Assembly: GCF_000002425.4 (NCBI RefSeq)
Contig: NC_037261.1
Location: forward strand, 2,154,659 to 2,218,658
Reading direction: 5' to 3'
DNA length: 64,000 nucleotides
Origin: Physcomitrium patens
Taxonomy: Eukaryota; Streptophyta; Bryopsida; Funariales; Funariaceae
Of the stretch, positions 1 to 16,300 are shown piece after piece (the stretch's first letter is position 1; the number at the start of each line of letters is the position of its first letter). A program made the translations under genes and the position numbers. The notes beneath the pieces were generated by a model. That model saw only the letters and a list, made by a program, of their open reading frames with translations, was not told the DNA's origin and ran no database searches.

Positions 1-1760
1 TGCTACAGAGGAGCCAAACTAGGGTTCGCTTAACAGATCCTATCTTTTCTCGAAAACCAACTAAAATTTGCGGTAGCGAAAAGAACAATTCATTCAGTCA
101 TACCCCTGACAAGGGAAAATATCCGAACCCTACACCTCGGAATTATAACCGCCCCCAGCTATGAAACCCACAAATCCATTTCCTCAAAACCCAATACCCG
201 ACTCGCGAACCGAATCACTGCTCTCTAACACGAATTCCAAATCTTCGACGCAAGGTGATCCACTCAACTACCCTAACTCAACCAAAAGAAATCCGACTCC
301 CAGTAGCAAGATCTGCCGCAACGTGAGCACCAAGCATCTCCAAATCCACCCGGAATTGTGTCACTGCACGAGGTGATGAGGGAGCGTTAAGCGGCATAAA
401 CATTCCCAGAGAAAGTGATGCGAGTGCAGATTGTCGGTGTGGTGGTGGCGTTGCTGCTGCAGGATCTAGAGCGGTGACACTGTAAATGCGACCAGCGTCA
501 CAGCAGCAGCAGCATGGATGGAAGGAAGAATGAAGACCAGAGGTCTATTCTTGTGTATCAGAAATGGTCTACACCAAACTGTACTGGAATGATGGTTGCA
601 TAATGGCGACCCAGTCATGAGACCAGCCAGGGCATCAATCCAAAGCTCGTATGATCCCACCCACATTACTTTTCTTCGGTGCAACGCAAGTAGTCGCAGC
701 CCTTTCTTTCGCATTTGTATAATTACTATAAGACTTGCAACAGAGGAGAAACTTGCAAATCTGAGTCCAGCGCGCAAACAATGCTGTCGTGATGACGTCT
801 CTTACAATTCCTTAATTAATATTTCGGAAGATTCCCGTAGCACAGTATTCCTCCAATATTCTGATGGCTTGCCAAGTCTTACAGTACTGTCCGCAGAAGT
901 GTGCCAAGTCTCAAACTATCGTCCTTCGCGAGTCCTCCCGCTTTTGTCGTCGATGATTGGTCCATCCTTGTTTCCAGCAATGTTTTGCAGATGCTGCATT
1001 AGCCAGCTTCATATCATTATTCTTCCCTTTTGCCTATCTTGATCCTCTTGTTATCCCGTAGAGTTAGTCTGAGTTCGTCACTCTTTTGCTGCAGAATTCC
1101 ATCACCCTAGAACTCAATCTTTCAACAATCCTTAAGAAATCCCATTCTATCTTTTTCTGCTTGCCATGTTTTCTATTTTGTGATTATTTCAACAAGGTAA
1201 TAACGTTTCTAAGATATTAAATTTCATCTACGCTGGTGATTGCAATCTCAATGGCGTGGATGCCAGTGGTAACGGGAGGGGTGGCGCTCATGAGTACAAT
1301 CACAAAGTCGAAATCCCACGCAGTTCTTTACTATGGTGAGACCATGAATGAATCGGTCGCGATGCGTCGCGGTCCAGTCACCAATTCGTGTGGATTGAGG
1401 TCGAACTCGACCGCAATGGACTACTCCAGCGTCGCCTAAGCCATGCAAAGGGTATCCTCGGAGACGTGGTTCCAGGTCTCCGAGGGGGGTTCATAACACT
1501 CGCCAATGAGCACTGAGAGAATCCGCGGAGTGTGGCTTCTTCCTCTTCGCTTGAGATGTGCAATAGCAACGCCGCATAAACACACACACACACGCAAAGT
1601 CTGATTGCGGAGTTTGAGGAGTGCGTTTGAACCCGCCTCGTTGATTCCGCCCGAAAATACGAAAAAAAATAAAGCCTCCTCCTCCTCCGACGTCAATCAT
1701 TTGGTTTGTTACAACCCCCATTTTTTTTAATTTAAGTTGGTGCTATCATGTGAGCCCAGT
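1..1760. other. GC-normal segment without a confident gene
   Basis: Base composition is gene-like and ends sharply near 1740 where AT-rich DNA begins. Short open frames exist on both strands (for example 596-1042 plus, 466-777 minus), but none shows a domain I recognise, and several begin only at non-ATG codons. Read on the minus strand, 1-460 looks like a T/G-rich plant 5' leader, so this may be the leader or promoter of a minus-strand gene whose coding part lies left of the window. That is inference. Confidence 0.3.
1456..1485. repeat. Short perfect hairpin, 10-bp arms
   Basis: CCTCGGAGAC at 1456-1465 and its exact reverse complement at 1476-1485 enclose a 10-base loop. No following T tract marks it as a terminator, and no gene ends nearby. 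Confidence 0.6.
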
Positions 1761-2526
1761 TTCATTCATCCTTTCAACGTTTCTTCCATCCCGCACCGCT
1801 GCCCAGTTTAGGGTTTTGATGTGCAGCATGGCCAACTCAAACCCTTCAAACAAACGAAAACCTTCATTTCTATCATCACTCAAATTTTTTATTTTTTATT
1901 TTTTACCATAAAAATTTATATTATATTATTATTAATTATTATGATTTAGTAAATTATATATTATAATTGAATAATTCTAATACATAATTATTTTATATAT
2001 ATTATATATTCTATTATATTTTAATATTTTATTTTTACTAATATAAAATTTTAAAAATGATGACAATATTAGAAAATGCAATAATTAAGGTGAGAATAAA
2101 ATCTATATATATAAATACATATATATATATATATATATATTATTAGAATAAATTACCACAAACATCAAATCATAACCAAAATCATTTTTGAAAATAAATA
2201 AATAAATAAATTCAAATGACAGCTATATGAAAAATACATAGGTATAGAAAGCTGATTGTTTGGCTGATCAAATATGCCACAAATTAAAAACAAAATGTCT
2301 GATTTACAATATATATATAGAATCAATATTCAGAGTTTAGAATTTTATTTTATTTTCATAAAATTCATTTTATAAATTACATTGATACAATATCAAATTT
2401 AAATTTAAATTATCTTTCCAATTTTGGTTTCAATTATTTTATTATTATTCAAAATAATTAATACAGTTTGGAAATTCAATATAAAATTATAGTGCATTAC
2501 ATCCAAAAATCAATAATGAAAATCTA
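1761..2526. other. AT-rich intergenic DNA
   Basis: Very AT-rich with no coding signal. Homopolymer and TA-rich runs are frequent, including a pure (AT)n run at about 2119-2143. Confidence 0.7.
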
Positions 2527-4115
2527 TGGAAAAATATCATATGTATCCCTCAAGTATGTTGAAATATCAAGAATATCCTTACATTCTTGATAATAGCAAA
2601 TATACCCTCAAATAAGATAAGGTATCATCAATCTCACAAAGCTCTAACAATTCTTATGATTCTTGCCATCTTCTAGGTTTGTGTGAAAGATGCTAGATGA
2701 GATTGCTGCTATACTAACTTTGTCAATCAAATACTTGCAAGAAACAACATTATTATCAAATCCAATAAAAGATATGATCTACTATGATGAAGTAGGTGCC
2801 TTTTGATTCTTAAACCTCAAATTGTACACTTTTCAAACCTTCAACAAGAATGTCTTTCTTAGCGCTATAGCTTTTAATCAACTCTGCAAAGAATAAATCA
2901 AGTACTCACAATGCTTCTAGAGATTTCCATTGGAGTGGCATTGTAGTTGTAAAGATTAAGAATATACCAAACGGATTCTTCATGTCACATGTAGTGCCAC
3001 AACCCATCTAATTTTCTATCTTATCAAAAAGAATGTTTTATCCAAGAAATTCATTGTCACCATCATCTCATACATGCCATTTAGTGGAACCTATGACACA
3101 TGCTCTTATTTAAAGACTAGCTTATTATAGACCTCATCACAAAAGACAAAAGTATTGTGTTTCTTTTGCATAAAGATGCAATGAGTTCCATCTTAGGCGA
3201 AGGAAACATCTTATTGGTAGGATTGTGAGGTGTATTCACAAGAATTATCTAAGTTTTGCTTGAAAATGTTGCACAAAGCTCCTCTTTTTGCATAGCAAAA
3301 TTTGGAGTATGTAATATAATTGTTTTTAAGATCACACTAGACATGGAAGCAATTGCTTGCTAAGAATTGTAAAAAGGTTCGAAGAAAACAATCTTGTCTT
3401 TAGGGTTAACTAAACCTAAAATATTGGCTGTAATTGCCTCATTGTAGCTTGATGTAATAGTTTCATGGATTTCTAGATTTACATCGATGGCTATTTTTGT
3501 CTTGAAGTTCTTTGCAATAACTGCATTGAATTGTGGTACACCAAAACTCCCTGCATATAGATTCTTGCCACTATCTCAGATGGCTTCAATTGCAAAATTC
3601 TTCACAATTTGGGGGTCATAAAAATTTGGAAAGCCTTTGCTTAGATTGAATGCATTGTGCTTTGAGCCAAGGATGATAATTATAGTAAATGTGGTAGTCT
3701 TGAATTGCTCAAGTTACTTAGCAACCTTGAAAACCAAAATATGGTATAACTCTTAAAAAATAAATAAATATGGTGATAATTATTTTTCACTCCCTCATCC
3801 AATGACACCATTCTAAGACATTTTTTAGATGTTGAGAATTTGTGAAGCAAAATACTAAAAAATTGAGCTAAGATCTATCCACAAGTGATATCATAATTGC
3901 ATGCAATTTGGATCTTGTATAAAGACAAAAAAAAATAAAATATATTGGAATCCATGAGGATTGATGCGTCTTTGTCAAATTGGTGATACCTAATCATATT
4001 TGAGGATACATTTGCTATTATTAAAAATGCCAGAAATACATTTATTATTATCAAGAATGTAAGGATGTTCTTGATATTTCTATATACTTGAGGGATATGT
4101 ATGACATCTTTTTAA
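2527..4115. mobile_element. Non-autonomous TIR element carrying a captured gene copy
   Basis: The first about 110 bases (2527-2640) recur as a diverged reverse complement at about 3985-4115. Shared blocks include 'tatccctcaagtat', 'gaaatatcaagaa' and 'atccttacattcttgataat' on the left, with their complements on the right. The interior is not transposase: it is filled by a minus-strand aminotransferase pseudogene. The same terminal sequence family bounds the element at 29537-31060. This is the pattern of a non-autonomous DNA transposon that captured host sequence. Exact ends and target-site duplication are unresolved, so boundaries are good to about 10 bases. Confidence 0.7.
2635..3730 (-). 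pseudogene. Decayed intronless class-I aminotransferase copy (kynurenine aminotransferase-like)
   Basis: Reading the minus strand and allowing for stops and frameshifts, colinear pieces of a fold-type I PLP aminotransferase appear in order. Near 3650-3730 comes an N-terminal piece ending in a 'KGFPNFYDP'-type motif. Then a 'GVPQFN' motif, 'LGLVNPKDKIVFFEPF', 'NTPHNPT', 'FCDEVYNKLVFK', 'GMYEMMVTMN', and a C-terminal 'YLIDKVSIAAI' followed by 'EDGKN' near 2650-2720. This order fits the plant kynurenine--oxoglutarate transaminase-like (KAT/DapC-like) group. No introns interrupt the match, so it looks like a processed or cDNA-derived copy. In-frame stops and at least two frameshifts show it is dead. 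It fills almost the whole interior of the TIR element around it. Confidence 0.75.
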
Positions 4116-4298
4116 AATCTAATGATCTATTTATTTTATTTGTATCATCTATATATATATATACACACAAGTACTACAATCCCTTATCTTTTTTTAAAAT
4201 TAAATATTAAAGTAAGTCATTGAATTATTATAAAAAATAATACAAATTGGATGGATGCATGAATAGTATTACATGCATAGATAGGCACATTTTTCTCT

Positions 4299-4301
<3 letters not shown>

Positions 4302-4337
<36 letters not shown>
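4302..4337. repeat. (TA)n microsatellite
   Basis: About 36 bases of uninterrupted TA dinucleotides, followed by a 'tatta' derivative tract. Confidence 0.9.
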
Positions 4338-4341
<4 letters not shown>

Positions 4342-5371
4342 TATATTATATATTTTTTATAATTTCAAATTATCTTTATGTATTTGACAAAAAATATAGT
4401 CAATACTTCAATCGAAAAAAAATGCAATGAAATGAAATTTTGGATCAAATATTTTATTATTTCATTTAATATATCATATTTTATACTATATTTTATTAAT
4501 ATATGTATAAATTATTGTCTATTTTATTTTAATTTTAAAATCGTATTAATAAAGATATAATTTCAAATTTAAATTATTATTAAATTATTAGTATAATATG
4601 TATAATAAATTATAATAATTTTAATAAAAGTAATTATATATTTTTAGACTAAATATATCTATATATATGAATATATATTTTTTATTATATATTTAAAGAT
4701 AAACAAACAATAAATTTGTTTCAATTTCAAATATAACATTTATGAAAAAAAAATTAAACAAGGTTAAATAGATAATTCATACTTGATTGTGTGTGACGAT
4801 AGAATCTAAAGCATATTAGTAATAAAAACAAATTTTAAAGCTAATGGTCTTGTATTTGATTCTTGTATTTTGTAGACATCTAAAACACATAATTATTTAA
4901 TTATAATTCTTAGTATATTCTATCTCCTATATTAAGGCCTAGTAATAGTAGAATTAATTTGTGCAAGTAGAATTTGACATAATAGTAGTGAAATTCAATA
5001 CTACTAATAAAATGTATTCTTAGAATATAAGTGGTGTATATGTTTTATTATCTTTCTACAAAGTATTAGGTGTGTATTTTGTGAGTATTCAATAGACCAT
5101 AAAACTTATATAAGCCCTTGAGATTGTAGGTGTAAGGTAAAGCATTTTATAATGTAAAGTCATCACCTTTGGCATTATGATTTATAGAAAAGGAAATATC
5201 TATTGTAATGAGAGCCAACAATAGAGATTGCTAGAAGTGATACAAAACATTAATGTGGTGTGAAAGAGCATAACTAGACATATAAATATATAAATAGATA
5301 GATTGCATCTTAGATGTTTGGGATAAGATATATACCATTGTCATTGATACATAAGTTTTTGTAGCCAACAC

Positions 5372-5375
<4 letters not shown>

Positions 5376-5402
<27 letters not shown>
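5376..5402. repeat. (AT)n microsatellite
   Basis: About 27 bases of uninterrupted AT dinucleotides. Confidence 0.9.
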
Positions 5403-5409
<7 letters not shown>

Positions 5410-5804
5410 TTATATTTGATAATTATGCAAATATAATATTCAATTAAAAAAATCAAAAGTAATATTATATGCCAAACTATTATATATGAATATATTTATA
5501 AATTTATTTTTATAATTTAAAAATTAATATAATGTTAGATATAAACTAAATAATCATATTAATATATGATTTTAATTTTAATTTTATATTAAAAAAATTT
5601 AAAATTACATTGTTGATATATGTATTATATTTGATGTTTACAATTATTTTTTAAAATAAAAATTAAAATCCTATATAATTGTATAGACATATGTATCACT
5701 ATTTTTAATTTTTATCTATTTTATTCTTTTTAAATATTTTCTAGATTAAAAATTGTACAAAATTTACATAAATAATTTTCTTCATAGATTAATATTAGAC
5801 ATAC

Positions 5805-6365
5805 TATCACGGACATAATCATATAAGCTAGTAATTATATATACAAATAGATAGAAATAAGTAAAAGTAGGTAAAAGTAAGTTAATTCTATAGTATTTAA
5901 TATGGAAGCTTCCTAGAAGCTTCATAGATGCTGCTTTGACTTCATAGGTGTCTTTAATTGACTTTTTGGATTAGAAACATGGTCAACAAGTTGGCCATGT
6001 GCCATACATGTTGTTAGCTTGAAGATCAAGCTAACTATGTGGCCCACACATAGAAAAACTTGCCTTGTAAGTCAAGGCATGTGTCCTACAAAGTCAACAC
6101 ACATTGGAGGTCCTATAGAACATCGCCACGTAGCCCCTAGTTAGATAGTATATATAGAGACAAGAGTGAAGGCTTCTTCACTCTTGTCAACTCCTTTCTT
6201 GCTTCTAGTCTAGTTTCAAGGGTCTCTAGTTTTCTTGTCTTTTGGCAATAGCCATTCCAGTTTCTCTTTCAATATATATACTTGTTTATATATATTTTTT
6301 TACCTCTCTTTGAGTGAAGGCTCACTTATTTGAATTGTTTTTTCATCGAGTTCTTGTCCTTGACA
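5805..6365 (+). mobile_element. Solo LTR of the chromovirus family
   Basis: This 561-base segment is colinear with the LTR at 23769-24308: both share 'ggtcaacaagtt', 'aagtcaacac', 'ggtcctatagaaca', 'gtatatat' and a terminal 'tccttgaca'. The 5-base direct repeat CATAC (5800-5804 and 6366-6370) flanks it exactly and is read as the target-site duplication, so this is a clean solo LTR left by LTR-LTR recombination. It starts TA rather than TG, consistent with one TG-to-TA decay change, and ends in CA. It carries a TATA box near 6149-6156. It is visibly less decayed than the other LTR. Confidence 0.85.
6149..6188 (+). promoter_or_regulatory. LTR core promoter with downstream hairpin
   Basis: A TATA-like 'tatatata' (about 6149-6156) lies immediately before a perfect hairpin with 13-base arms at 6159-6171 and 6176-6188 and loop GCTT. 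With transcription starting about 30 bases after the TATA box, the start would fall in the distal arm. The corresponding place in the 23.8-24.3 kb LTR keeps the TATA-like motif but not the hairpin. Confidence 0.55.
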
Positions 6366-6370
6366 CATAC

Positions 6371-7140
6371 TCTATAAATTGTTGTTGGTACATTTGTTTT
6401 ATTGAGATGATATACCTAATTTAGTTATAAAAAATAATAATATTTAAAAAATAAGTTTAAAATAATTATTTGTAACATAGTTATTATTATTCTCTTACCA
6501 TTATATAGCAGTTCTTATTAACATTATAAAAATTTATAATACTTTTATTATTATTAAATTATATTATCTCATTAAAAATATTACAAATTTAGTTTTAAGA
6601 ATGTTTTTTATGAATTATTGATTAAATTTTTGCATACTTAAAAATTCCATAAATATTTGAATATTTGTTTTTTTGAAACTAATGAAAAAAAAAGTAGTTA
6701 CAACTAAGATAATAATTTTTTCAATAATTCATTGATAAATAATTTCAAAAATATTATTTCATCATTCTTTGCATATTAAAATATAAAACATTAATTATTT
6801 AAAATACAATACCTTTATTTTGTCTTTTGAATAAATTTTAATTACCACACAATACACAATAAGATTATTACATATATATAGGAATGATGGGATTTGATGA
6901 CTAATTCATTGATTCTCACTCACGCCATCACGTTACACATGAACAAGTCAAAATTTGAACATTTCAAGAAGTCAAAGAATTCAAGAAGAACAACATTCAA
7001 ATAATATTGCCAAAATCAATCAAACTACATACTTAAGTGGATACAGATGATACCATAAGAAAACATGTTACCATGAGAGTTTTCATAAGAATTCCGAATA
7101 TGTTACCATGGAACAACCGGCATTTAGTTTTTATTTAACC
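6371..7140. other. AT-rich intergenic DNA
   Basis: No coding signal or repeat family recognised between the solo LTR and the leader of the katanin gene. Confidence 0.6.
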
Positions 7141-7966
7141 CTAGGATAGAAGCAAATTAGAGTTTTTTGCTCGGACTCAGCTACCGAAGGGCTCCGCAAT
7201 GTGAACGAGTCTTGTAAGAAACAAGATTCCGCTGAATGGCGCCATTGCCCACGCAGTTTTCTGTGTTCAAAAATACGTATCCCCCACGGCTCACCAAAAA
7301 TCTATGAAAACCCCGACATGCAATCTACGATTCTGGGCCCGTCTTTCAGAGAGACACACTCTCGCACACATGCGCGCGCGCCAGGGCATCATCGCCATCG
7401 CTACATTCCGCCGATCGATGAGCTGCTTAGGATTGCAGGCTGCGTTGGATTCTTGTAATTTATGACTTGTGGATGATCTCAGCAGGTTTTTGTGGTTTTG
7501 GGTTGAAGCCACCGGTTGGAATTTCGAGGAGTTGTGGTTTCGTGAGGTCAGGATCCAGGAGCGAATGTGGAACAGGGGACCCGGCTGAGTGCGGTTGTTT
7601 TTTAGCTCCATGATTGCAAGTTGTTGGCAGTGCGATACGTGCTGGAGTGGTTGATGCATCCCCGAAGCTTTTGAGTCGCAAATTCCGCCTGGACGTTGCG
7701 GTGCTTGGTTTTGGAGCAACGCGGGTTTTGGGAGCGCGGAGAAGAGCTCGGGGATTGAGCGGGTGTTTAGTTGGTTGGGAGGAGGTGGTACTTTGATGGC
7801 GTTTGGAGGAGGAGGAGGAGCGTGGTAGAGGTGATGATTGAGTTTGCAGTGGGAGCAGCGGAGAGTGACAGAAGGGTGATTTTGGAAGGGGGCTATATGA
7901 TGGGCTGTTGCTGAGGTTACCCAGGGGCGGATTTGGCTTAAGAAGTGATTGCGGGACGAGAACAGT
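7141..7966 (+). promoter_or_regulatory. Presumed promoter and 5' leader of the katanin gene
   Basis: Composition switches abruptly from AT-rich to gene-like near 7140. The last few hundred bases before the ATG at 7967 are G/T-rich on the coding strand, with purine (GGA)n stretches near 7800-7820, as in plant leaders. The 237-codon open frame on the opposite strand (7291-8004) has no recognisable domain, is rich in H/P/S, and is treated as a shadow. The transcription start cannot be placed. Confidence 0.4.
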
Positions 7967-11643
<3,677 letters not shown>

Positions 11644-12530
11644 GCTTCTGATGTAAACGATGGAGCTGAAGACTTCAACGTGCACCCATTATTTGAACTT
11701 TGTTACTCATGTGGCCGTTTTAGGCTTGCGGTCGGTAGCAGTACGCTCGTTCTGAAATTATGGAGTTTGAAGAGAGTTTTTATTTTTCTTTTTTTCCCTC
11801 AAACCATTTCAGCTCAGTGCCTCTCGGTGTTCTCCTGTAATCATACTCATTATGACATGGCGGGCAGGCTTGTACAAAGATAAGTTTTTGCACATTGCTG
11901 GTGATGAGACCTTGGTCGTATTTTGGAAATCTCCGGACTAGGTTTTGAGTAGATCCTTCAGTATACACGTACCCACCAGGAACCTTATCCTTGAAGAGTT
12001 GGGAAGCTCAAGGGTATTTCGGTTATCATTTGATTCCCTATGCGTTCACTTAAATTTATTTTTAAATGTTGTATTTGTGCGATCTTGTATTAGTTTCATT
12101 ACACAGAAGTTTTAGAAATGAGATATTGTAGGGTAGAATGGTCAGTGAAATGGAATGGTGTAGGGTAGCATCTAGGTTAGGTGTAAGAAGCTCCATTTTA
12201 TGCGTACATAGTGGAAACATAATTTGATGATGACGTTTACACGAAATTTGTTAATAATCGCGAGTCCATAATCAGAATTGCTGGATTAAATTTGTAGCGA
12301 CTGTAATATACTCTTCCAAGGAACAACATAGGGATATCTTCTCAATTCTGAAATGAGTTTCTTATTAACTTTTACTCTTCCCTCCAAGTTGTGTCTTGTT
12401 TGAAATGATGGAAAGTGGAGATACAGTTACATTTCTAACATCTTCAAAGTGTTTTAACTGTTGGTTTCGATGATACATTTCACTCTAATTTTATGTGTGA
12501 TATTTGTAGGTGTTTGTTTTGATGTGATGG
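11644..12530 (+). other. Presumed 3' UTR and flank of katanin
   Basis: Composition stays gene-like for several hundred bases after the stop at 11641-11643, then drifts into AT-rich DNA. No conserved coding frame. A clear poly(A) signal could not be chosen. Confidence 0.4.
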
Positions 12531-13489
12531 TAACTTTTAATTACTTGTATATAAACAATATATACAATGACTACCAACTTTACTAAATATTGACATAATT
12601 CTACTAGGTAGAAGTGTACTGAATTTATACTTAATAAAATTATCAAAACAGTTTTTCCTATATGCTTTGTTCACATGATTGATGTATATGTGTAAATACA
12701 CATGTATACATACAACAATAAATGTATAATTTCCTTCACAGTAACATTGACAAGTTTTGATAGTTTTCAAAATAGATTTTATTCTTTGAAAAGAAATGGT
12801 GTAAATGTGATTTATTTTTCTAAATTATTGTTACAGTTGTCATGTATCTATATATATTAAGATCACTCAAGGAGACAAGTGGTGGCTCTCACATGCGAAG
12901 TGAGCTTAGCACGTTGTGGATATTTATCCATCAATTTGTCAAAAATTTGATAGGTCAATTAGAGTTGGAGAGGCTTTGGAGTGGGTCACAAGTAAAATAC
13001 TATGGTCCTCGAGCTTTTGTTGCACATCCATCTAAAAGAATATTATTGACTTAATAGCCTATTGCCATGATTCACTCTTGCATACATGTACAAATGTTGT
13101 GCTTTGATCATCTCTTAGATATCAACCTCACTAAGAATTTTGAGGGTGAGACGGTATCGTACTACGTGTGTTCTTGCTTGAAAATGCATCGAGCATCTAA
13201 ATGTAGAAGGTAAGTAGAAATGCAACAACAATCCTATCAAGTTTAATAGAATTTTATATAATTTTAAGTAGACCTTAATAATCTTGATTGAACTATGATC
13301 AATCCAAAATAAATTTAAAAGAAGTTATAAAAGAAATATAAAGAAGTCTTGAACTAATTCTAAAGAAAAATAACAAGAAATCTTAAAAAAAAAAACATAA
13401 AATAAACCTTTAAAAAAATAACAATAATCTAAAAGAAATACTAGAAATAGAAATCTTTAAAGAAAAAACATAGGATTCTAAAGAAATAT

Positions 13490-13770
13490 TAAAAATATAA
13501 ATCCTAATGTAATCCTAATTGAAACCCTAATTGAACCTTAACCAAACCTTAGGTCAAATCCTAGTTGAAGTCTTAATTGAATCTTAATCAAATCCTATGT
13601 CAACCCTAATAAAATCCTAATAAAATCCTAAATCCTAGACAAACCCTAATCAACCCCTAGTCGAGTTTTAAACCAAATCTCAAGAAAATCCTAATCCTAT
13701 CTTAATCCTAGATCAAATCCTAAGTCCTAATTAGATCATAAATAAATCCCAAACCAAACCCTATAGTAAA
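13490..13770. repeat. Degenerate CCTAA-rich array
   Basis: Irregular repetition of 'aatcctaa', 'aaaccctaa' and 'ccctaat' words with variable spacers of a few bases. Two or more words equal the plant telo-box AAACCCTAA, but the spacing is irregular, so this is not a clean interstitial telomere block. Confidence 0.5.
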
Positions 13771-15339
13771 TTGGAACCTCAACAACTAATGATTAAATTG
13801 TTGATATCAACTCAAAATTTGCACACATCTTAATATCTTAGTTAGAAACAAGCATAAGAATGATGAAATTGATTGCACTTATCAATTAAAAGAAATGCAA
13901 GCTAATCTAATTGGGTATTCAGTAGCCTCCTACTCCAACTTAAATGCTGAACTTCTAACACCAATATCTCCTTCTTGAACTATTGAATTTCTTTCAAATT
14001 TTACCTAAATGTTGAAAATCAAGTCTGATATCCATGTAAAGTTTTTACACTTCAATCCAATTGACAAATTGCTGAAAATCTTAGAAATACACACTAATCC
14101 TCAAAGTCTAATTTCTAAGACCTCAACCTACAAAACTCTTTACACACTTTGATCTAATTATTTGATTGACCTCAAAATCTGCATACACATTTATAACTAG
14201 CACACTAATGCACTTTCTAAAATTTACTTGTATATATACCACAAAACTCAAGAAAATTTCAAATTTGTAATTATGTTTTTATTTTTCAAAATCTAAACCA
14301 ACTTAGAACATTATTAATTTTGAAAATCTCTCAAAAACTCAATACTGATTCAATTAATATAAAATCAATTCCCAATTTTTTTTTTCTTAAGTTTGTTCCC
14401 AAATTCCATTCTTTGATCTACAAAAGAGCCCTAAAGTTGCTATATGGGCCTAGTTTTATACCTCATGATCTGATTTCAGCCCATGTTGAAAACTGGTCCT
14501 TTTTGGATACCAATTTTTGGTAATTTGAAATAAGTTTTATTTTATTTTATTTTATTTTTAATTCTCTTCTTAACATACCTATATCAATTTCTTATCTCAT
14601 TTACTTTGATTTGGCTCATTTATATATCTACAAAGTTAATAGAAGTCCCTTCTATAAAAAAGTAGTATTAAGACTAAATCTTTCACTACCTTTCTATCAT
14701 TTATCTTTATTTTTCTACTATATCTTTCTCCTAGGCACTTCTATAATAACATCCATACTTTTATTGTTTACTATATAGTCATGTTACTACATGATAATGC
14801 CTCTAATTCTATTATATTTTGAAAGTACATATTTTGGAGTGTACATAGATACAGTGGACCACACCATGACTTTAAACATAATGATTTGTGGTATAGCATT
14901 TTTGTCAGCATGAACCTTGAATCATTTATGCAAGCAAAAGGTATCTTAATTCCATTTGATAGCAATCTAGATGTAAAAAAACTTTGTAAGTCCATTTGTA
15001 AAGAGTGTGAGAGAAATTAGGGAGGTGATGTTGATGGAATAAAATAATGTCTAGAAAGAAGATATGTCATTAAGAATTAGAAGTAATAATGAAAAAATTC
15101 ATAGGAAGTAGAGAATGAAAGTATGTACTCAAATATCAAGGCATCTTGCATGTGAACTCATTGATAGTAATGATAATAAAAGATTCCAAAGATTGATGAA
15201 GTGACCATGAAATTATGAATAATCAATTTATGTATAGTACTAGTTGGACAATATTTATTGAATTTTGTGATCACTCTTCTTTGATGACATACTTTGGAAT
15301 ATAGCATAATGATCAAGTAATATTTTATTATTACTTGAT

Positions 15340-15342
<3 letters not shown>

Positions 15343-15371
<29 letters not shown>
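15343..15371. repeat. Poly(T) tract
   Basis: A 29-base T run. On the minus strand it reads as poly(A) and could be the tail of a retrotransposed copy, but no adjacent gene body was recognised. Confidence 0.8.
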
Positions 15372-16267
15372 GGATAATTTTGCATTTAATGTTTGTGATT
15401 TTAGTAGCGACAATCTCAACCTTATTTTCATTCCTGCAATCACTAATATAATTTATACCAAAAATATATTCATACTTAATCATAAATATTAATTAGCAAA
15501 TAAATATCTCATTTGAAGAAGGTGCTATGACTCTGTGAGAGGCTTTAGCTATGGCATTGGTTGTGGTAGCCTTATTATTTGGAAAGGTCACCATTCTTGG
15601 AGTAGTAAGTACTTCAAAAACTTGGCTACATTGCTCTCAGATAAAAGAATCTATAAACTCAACCCGGGTTAGAAAGTGATAACAGCAATATCTATTAAGA
15701 ATATTGTATTTACTTTTAGGATACTATCAATTCTTTCCTATGTTGATAGAAATTTTAGACATTTCAAATAAAAATATTAATTTGGTTCTGAAATGATTTT
15801 ATAATTTATAAATTGTTGCGCCTCTAAGATAAGTGGTTAATTAGCATTGGTTTTCCATAGTTCCAAACTTTGTAATTAGTCACATGCAATTTATGATTTT
15901 ACAATGTCTTTCTACTCTCGCTATGCTCAAATGAGTTAGACAATATTGAAGTTCATTGAATTTGCTTATTCTTTTCTTTTCTTTGAATGTTGGTGATTGG
16001 AGGCAGCAATTCAACCATGAGTAAAGATCATGTTAGCAAAGATTTCATAGTTGGCAATGGAGCCTAAACTTTGAGCAAATTTTTTTTATTAGAATTTTAG
16101 AAGCATTTTCAACTATAATAAGAATTACTATACAAAAATTTAACTCTAGGAATTTTATTTCTTATTTTTATATGAATTTTATTACATTCAACTTCATATG
16201 TATGTATATATATATATATGTATCAATTTTTATGTATAATATATATATAATTTAATAAATATTATTT

Positions 16268-16269
16268 AA

Positions 16270-16300
<31 letters not shown>

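Larger units (their letters stand above)
4116..5799. other. AT-rich intergenic DNA with TA microsatellites
   Basis: No coding signal. Long TA runs occur at about 4302-4337 and 5376-5402. The small open frame at 4378-4560 has only low-complexity F/I/Y/N content expected of AT-rich DNA. Confidence 0.7.

Noticed and set aside
596..1042. 148-codon plus-strand frame
   Set aside because: Opens at a TTG, no domain recognised, and a minus-strand frame overlaps it; coding potential not convincing.
2119..2143. Short (AT)n run considered as origin-like or matrix-attachment signal
   Set aside because: TA runs recur in nearly every AT-rich spacer of the window; nothing sets this one apart.
14771..14995. 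74-codon minus-strand frame considered as a transposase fragment
   Set aside because: No signature motif could be placed; AT-rich chance frame is the simpler explanation.
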